Below are positions 59,101-64,000 of a stretch of 64,000 nucleotides of DNA, one piece after another. Each line of letters begins with the position of its first letter. Position 1 is the first letter of the stretch. Below the pieces are notes generated by a model. That model was not told the DNA's origin, made no database searches, and saw nothing but the letters and a program-made list of their open reading frames with translations. The position numbers and the translations under genes were made by a program. Source of the stretch: Candidatus Fukatsuia symbiotica (GTDB taxonomy: Bacteria > Pseudomonadota > Gammaproteobacteria > Enterobacterales > Enterobacteriaceae); contig NZ_CP021660.1 in the NCBI RefSeq assembly GCF_003122425.1, forward strand, positions 1-64,000. Direction: 5' to 3'.

Positions 59101-62093
59101 AATGTGCTAGCTCAAGCCTTGCAGCAGCGCTGCGTGGGACCGGAGCGTGTGGTGGCGGTGATACTGCCACGCAGTCCTGAAGTAGTGATCGCCCTGCTGG
59201 CGATCCTGAAAGCCGGCGGTGTCTATTTGCCACTCGATCCTAGCTATCCAGCTGAACTACTAAACTACATGCTACGCGACAGCCAGGCCATGCTGCTGCT
59301 CAGCGTTCGCGCACAACCGCTGGCGTTGCTTGAGGCCGCTCCGGAGCCCCTGTTTTTGGATGAGTTTGATTTCGTGGCTAGTGCCGCGCGCGTATCCTGT
59401 CCTGCTCAACAGGACAATCTGGCCTACCTGATCTACACCTCTGGTTCTACCGGGCAACCCAAGCCAGTTGGGGTGACCCATGTAGGCATCGCCAATTTGC
59501 GTCGTGAGACCGAACGCGCCTTGAGCACAAATGCAAGATGCAGGGTCTACATGTTCGCTCCTTTAAGCTTCGACGCCTCTGTCTGGGAAGTGATTATGGC
59601 CCTGTTCAGCGGTGGAACGCTGGTCTTGGCGGATGGCGGCCCGGGCGAGGACGTCGCCACCGCTCTGACCCTGGCCGCTGCCCGCCACGCGGTGACCCAT
59701 GTCTTGCTGCCCCCGTGTTGCTCGGTGCGCTGTCCGAGGATGCCCTGCCTAGCGTGCATACCTTGATCGTGGGCGGCGACGTCGCCGCGCCAGGGGCACT
59801 CGCGCGCTGGGCCAGGAGCAGGAGGGTATTCAACGCTTATGGGCCGTCCGAAAGCACCGTCTGCGTGACCATCGAACCGTGCACGATCACGACGGTGAAC
59901 CCTCCACTGGGGCGACCACTGGGTGGCATCTTAATTTACTTGCTCGATCCGTGGGGCAATCCCGTGCCGCCGGGTATTCCCGGCGAAATCCACCTGGGCG
60001 GTGTCGGCCTAGCCCGCGGTTATCACAGACGACCCGCGCTGACAGCGGAGTCCTTCGTACCTGATCACCTGAGCGGAATCCCCGGTGCCCGCCTGTACCG
60101 TACCGGCGACATCGGCCGCCACCTGCCCGATGGCCGTATCGTGTATGTAAACCGGATTCGCGGTCATGCCAAATTGCGCGGCAATCGCATCAACCTCAAC
60201 GGCGTCGAGCAGCTGCTGCGAGCATATCCCACAGTGCGCGAGACTCTAGCCATGATTTCCGTGGTGGAGGAGCGCCAGACTCTGGTCGCCTATGTGCTGA
60301 CGGAGAGCGAGTTCGAGCCCACCGAGCTGCGAGCCTACATGGCCGAGCACGTTGCAGCGTTCGAGGTGCCCGGGATTATCGTGCCGCTGCCCGCATGGCC
60401 GCTGACCCCGGCTGGCAAGATAGACCGCAAGGCACTGCCGGATCCCAGCGACTCGTGTCAGCAGGCGCCCCACCACAAATCAGAACTGACTCCCGCCGAG
60501 GCTGTCCTGTTGCCGATCTGGTCGCAGCTTCTTGGTCGCGTCGACCTTGACGTGCACGATGATTACTTCGCCCTTGGCGGCGATTCCATTACAGCGCTAC
60601 ACATCGCCTCCCGGGCTCGAGAGCAGGGGCTGGGGGTAGAACCACGAATGGTGTTGCAGCAGCGTACCATTTACTCTTTGGCTACCTCCGCCCCGCTGCT
60701 CTCGCTCGGCGAGCAGGAGCCAGAACATGCAGAAGTGGCACTTGCGCCGATCCAGCATTGGTATTTTGAGCAGGAGCTGCCGGCTATCGCGCACTGGAAT
60801 CTGAGCGTGTGTCTAAAATTACAGTCGGCGCTCGAACCCGAGCTGCTTCAGCGTGCACTCGACACACTGGTTGAGATACATCCGGCTCTGCGCCTGCGCT
60901 TTGAGCGCGCCGAGCGCGGATGGAGGCAGAGCTATTGGTCCGCCAAGCCTGTGCCGCTGAAGGTGTTGTCGACTGGTCCGGTCGAGGCGGCCGCGATCGA
61001 GGCTGGCCTGCATGCTTCATTCGACTTATCGGAGGGCCCGCTGCTGTGCGCGGTCTACCGTCCACACGGAGTGGTTGGCGGTCCTGAGTTGCAGCTGATC
61101 GCGCATCATCTGGTGGTGGATACCTGGTCGTTGCGGGTACTGGTGGACGACTTTGCATCGGCGTATACATCACTGCGCGACCGTGCGGAAATCAAGCTGT
61201 TGCGTGAAGTCGAAAGTTATCGGCGTTGGACCGAGCGGCTGACCAGTCTCGCGGCGGATTTTGTTCCCGAGCTTGCCTACTGGCGGGCGGTACTGGCCAC
61301 CGTCTCCGAGCCGGAGCGGTTGCCCCGCAAAGGCCTCGTTGGCGAACGCCGCATGCTCGTCGCTGAGCTGGATGCGGACACCAGCGCTTTCCTCGTCGGC
61401 GAAGCCCACCAGGCCTACCGCAGCCGCGGGCAAGAACTGCTTTTGTCCGCACTGGCTATGGCGTGGCAGCACTGGTGCGGCAACGCTCAACTGGTGGTTG
61501 ACATGGAAACCCACGGGCGCGAGGGATTGCCCGGCAGCGAGATGGACCTTTCCCGGAGCGTCGGCTGGTTTACCGCCCTGTTCCCTGTGCGTATTGAGGC
61601 GACGGATGACTGGCCCAAGCTCATCGATGTAGTCAAGCGAAGCCTGCGCGATATCCCGAATGGGGGCCTGGGCTACGGGGTGCTGCGTTACCTACATGCC
61701 GCCACGGAACTCCGTGAGCTGGTTGCACCAGCGATCAGCTTCAACTATCTGGGACGCGTCGAGGCGCCAGCAGTGCCTGCGCTGGGCATGCAGCTATCCG
61801 AACGCGAGACCGGACCCACCCAAGCCAAGGAACAGCCGCTACCGCATACCCTGGGCATCACCCTACTAATCTTCGCGGGCAGGCTACGACTCTCGCTAGT
61901 CTACGCCGATCCTGCCGCCGATGCGGCGATGCAGGAGCTGTTAGACCACTACTTCGCCGCTTTGCATGCTTTGGCTGAACACTGCCGCGGAGCTGAGCGG
62001 GGCGGTTACCAATCTAGCGACTTTTCCGGAGTTCACTTGAACGAAGCAGAACTGAACGCTCTGTTGGGCGATCTGACTGAGGATGACGAATGA
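53167..62093 (+). pseudogene. NRPS 2: C-A-T-E-C-A-T-E, one frameshift
   Basis: About 2975 residues if repaired. GTG start at 53167 overlaps the last base of NRPS 1; AAGGAG lies 9 bases upstream. Domains: C1 (SFAQRRLWTL start, HHIACDG near 139, L-donor type), A3 (about 454-960), carrier (about 990), E1 (about 1040-1480, HHIAVDAVSW and DLSRTVGWFTSLYP), C2 (SPLQEGILFHSL, HHILMDG near 1625, D-donor type), A4 (about 1945-2420), carrier (LGGDSITAL, about 2468), E2 (about 2510-2960, HHLVVDTWSL). After LLPP near 59715 one base is missing; the rest is in the next frame. A3 code DFWSVGMVH is threonine-like; A4 code DAWLIGAVC points to a hydrophobic or aromatic residue. Two E domains predict D-residues. 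Confidence 0.9.
54528..56215 (+). repeat. A-T repeat unit 3 (in NRPS 2)
   Basis: Third near-identical A-domain unit, sharing the carrier domain with unit 1 as well. The G5 run at 55274-55278 is intact here. Confidence 0.88.
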
Positions 62094-64000
62094 ACGCGAT
62101 CTCCAAACTCAATCTGCAAATCGAAAACATCTACAAGCTTACTCCATTGCAGTTAGGCGTACTGTTCCATACGATGTATGCCCCGGACGGGGCAGCCTAT
62201 TTCGAACAAATCTTTTGCCGCCTCGATGGTGATGTAGACTTGCAGAGCTTGAAGCGTGCACTAGAGCTGCTAAGCCAGCGGTACGCAATCCTGCGTACGG
62301 CGATCGTCACCAAGGGACAGCGCGATCCGCGGCAAGTGGTGTTCAAAAATGCACCTATCCCACTCATTGTGCGCGATTGGCGCGATAGCCCTGCCGCCAC
62401 ACGGCAAGCCGCCTTAGTTAAGCTGCTGGACCGCGACCGCCTGCAAGGCTTCCGCCTGAACCGACCGCCGCTGATGCGAATCATGTTGGTTCGCTTCGGC
62501 GAGTGCGAGTGGTGGCTTGTGTGGAGTTATCATCATTTGCTGCTCGATGGCTGGTCGGTGCAGCTATTGCTGCGCGACTTCTTTGAGCTGGTGGTCAATG
62601 GTCATGCAGGCCCAGTACCCAATCCTTTCTCCGATTATCTTGCCTGGTTGGACAGGCAGCCGCGTGAGGACGCCCGGGCTTTCTGGAGCAATACACTTGG
62701 GGATTTGACCTCCCCCACTCCCCTAGGAATTGACCGTCTGGCCGCCATAGATGCGGTCAAGGATTTCGCCGAAAGCCGGCATAGCATAACCTTGCCCGGC
62801 CTTACCGAAGCAGCTGCTGCCTGCCAGGTCAGCATGGGTACCATCCTGCTGGGTGCCTGGGCCGTGCTGCTTGGGCGTTATGCGGGCCAAGATGAGGTGA
62901 CATTCGGTCTTACTTTATCGGGTCGTGCGATAAAGTTGCAAGGTGTCGATAGAATGGTGGGGCTTCTTATCAATACTCTACCTCTGCGGTTGCAGCTGCC
63001 GCGTCACCGCATGCTCGCCGACTGGCTGACGGAGGTGCAGCAGGCGCAGTTCGCACTGCTGCCGTACTCTTATTGCGGACTGTCAGAAATCCATGCTTGC
63101 AGCAGTGTGGCTTCCGGTTCGCCTCTGTTTGAAAGCCTGGTAGCGATCGACAACTTTCCCCTCGGCGACCTGCAGGTCTCAGAGCAATTGCCGTTTGAGG
63201 TTTCTTCCGTTGACATGATGGAGCGCACAAATTACCCGATTTCGCTGACCATGGTGCCGAATGCCAGCGGGGTGTCATTGAAGCTGGGTTATGACCGCAG
63301 CCGGGTCAGCGACGAGTCGGCTACCGCCTTGGCAGCTAACTACGAGCACCTGCTGAGCGAGATCACGACCAAGTCCGGGTTGACCGTCGGCAAGTGGGCA
63401 GCTTGCCTGGGTTGGGCAGAGGTGCCCGCCGCGCGAGTCGATCTGCTGGAAGGCGCGGAATTTACTAGCGACCTGTGTACTCTGTTCGAGTCGTCGGTGT
63501 CGCGTCACGGCGCGAGACCGGCTGTAAGTTACGAAAGGCAGATTTTGAGCTACGTGGAGCTGGACGAGGCGGCGAACCGCCTGGCGTGGCGGCTACGCGA
63601 GCTTGGCGTTGGTGTCGGTGAGCAGGAAAGCCTGGTGGGACTGAGCGCTGAGCGGGGCCTCGGGCTGGTGGTAGGTGTGCTGGGGATCCTGAAGGCAGGC
63701 GGTACGTACGTGCCGCTGGACCCGGCCTATCCGTCGGAGCGGCTGGCGTATCTAGTGAAAGACAGCGGTGTGCAGGTGGTGGTGGGCGATACGGCGGGGT
63801 GGGCGGCGCTGGGCGAGGCAGGAGCGTTCAGGCGCGTGTGCCTCGACGAGCAGGCGCTAGAACTACGGTCAGATGCGCCACCGAGGCGGCTGCATCCGCA
63901 GCAAGCTGCGTATGTCATTTACACTTCCGGTTCAACCGGCCAGCCGAAGGGTTGCGTGGTGAGCCATGCGAACGTGGTGAGGTTGTTCGCGGCGACCCGG
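62090..64000 (+). CDS. NRPS 3: C-A-, continues beyond window
   Basis: The ATG at 62090 overlaps the NRPS 2 stop (ATGA), so translation is coupled. The visible 637 residues hold a C domain (LTPLQLGVLFHTM start, HHLLLDG near 148, GLLINTLPLR), of the D-donor type expected after the E domain ending NRPS 2, then an A domain from about residue 461 to the core YTSGSTGQPKG and beyond. The specificity residues lie outside the window, but the DNA is near-identical to the three threonine-like A domains. No frameshift is seen. The gene has no stop before the edge; a thioesterase would be expected further right. Confidence 0.92.
   Translation, partial: MNAISKLNLQIENIYKLTPLQLGVLFHTMYAPDGAAYFEQIFCRLDGDVDLQSLKRALELLSQRYAILRTAIVTKGQRDPRQVVFKNAPIPLIVRDWRDSPAATRQAALVKLLDRDRLQGFRLNRPPLMRIMLVRFGECEWWLVWSYHHLLLDGWSVQLLLRDFFELVVNGHAGPVPNPFSDYLAWLDRQPREDARAFWSNTLGDLTSPTPLGIDRLAAIDAVKDFAESRHSITLPGLTEAAAACQVSMGTILLGAWAVLLGRYAGQDEVTFGLTLSGRAIKLQGVDRMVGLLINTLPLRLQLPRHRMLADWLTEVQQAQFALLPYSYCGLSEIHACSSVASGSPLFESLVAIDNFPLGDLQVSEQLPFEVSSVDMMERTNYPISLTMVPNASGVSLKLGYDRSRVSDESATALAANYEHLLSEITTKSGLTVGKWAACLGWAEVPAARVDLLEGAEFTSDLCTLFESSVSRHGARPAVSYERQILSYVELDEAANRLAWRLRELGVGVGEQESLVGLSAERGLGLVVGVLGILKAGGTYVPLDPAYPSERLAYLVKDSGVQVVVGDTAGWAALGEAGAFRRVCLDEQALELRSDAPPRRLHPQQAAYVIYTSGSTGQPKGCVVSHANVVRLFAATR
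63470..64000 (+). repeat. A repeat unit 4 (in NRPS 3), cut by window edge
   Basis: Fourth near-identical A-domain unit. Its first part, through GVGVGEQESLVGLSAERGLG, matches unit 2 rather than units 1 and 3, which read GADGQENLVGLSAERSPG. Confidence 0.87.

Noticed and set aside
1-64000. tRNA or rRNA genes.
   Set aside because: None noticed on reading both strands; no tRNA-like TTCGA loop with matching cloverleaf was found where it stood out. A dedicated scan could still find one.

Overview
The window looks like one long accessory, plasmid-type DNA segment from a gammaproteobacterium, most likely an insertion-sequence-laden member of the Enterobacterales. The evidence is an I-type (R64/Dot-Icm-like) conjugation region, a Hok-family toxin, an FNR homologue with FNR boxes, and a perfect CRP box. 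Heavy IS load, truncated genes and many frameshifts would suit a host-associated or endosymbiont lineage, but the species is inference only. By eye the left 12 kb is AT-rich, the transfer region is near-balanced, and the right 17 kb (NRPS) is clearly GC-rich, so at least three DNA sources seem to be joined.

Layout. (1) 1-7.5 kb: a TrfA-type replication initiator open at the left edge, an IS cluster (IS630, IS5, IS200 types), then a second replicon with seven iterons, two DnaA boxes and a RepA-type initiator. (2) 7.6-15.6 kb: a MobC-like gene cut by an IS630-type element that is itself split by an IS4-type element, a decayed Tn3-family transposase with a stub of its divergent resolvase, a second IS630 copy, a truncated duplicate of traJ, and another IS630-type element. 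(3) 15.6-42 kb, minus strand: trbA, excA, traY, X, W, U, T, R, Q, P, O, N, M, L, two cargo genes (Toprim primase-like and a partner), traK, J, I, H, then pilV, a prepilin peptidase and a lytic transglycosylase. Toxin-antitoxin modules sit in the joints: PIN/Phd, Hok, ParDE, VapBC, a lone YafQ and StbDE. (4) 42.7-46.8 kb: IS5 and serine recombinase remnants, an FNR-like regulator, two perfect FNR boxes and a group II intron fragment. (5) 46.85-64 kb: three overlapping NRPS genes, running off the right edge.

The NRPS genes encode C-A-T-C-A-T, then C-A-T-E-C-A-T-E, then C-A-. Four of the five adenylation domains are near-identical at DNA level. The three that are complete share one specificity code, closest to threonine. 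Gene junctions overlap (stop/start), so the genes should be translated together.

Many genes carry a single-base frameshift, nearly all reading as one missing base, usually in a short homopolymer (traY twice, traU, traQ, traM, pilV, pilU, pilT, NRPS genes 1 and 2; stbE has one extra A). In the NRPS the paralogous module keeps the intact G5 run. Either the region is freshly decaying or the assembly has homopolymer errors. That question decides whether the conjugation and peptide systems are functional.
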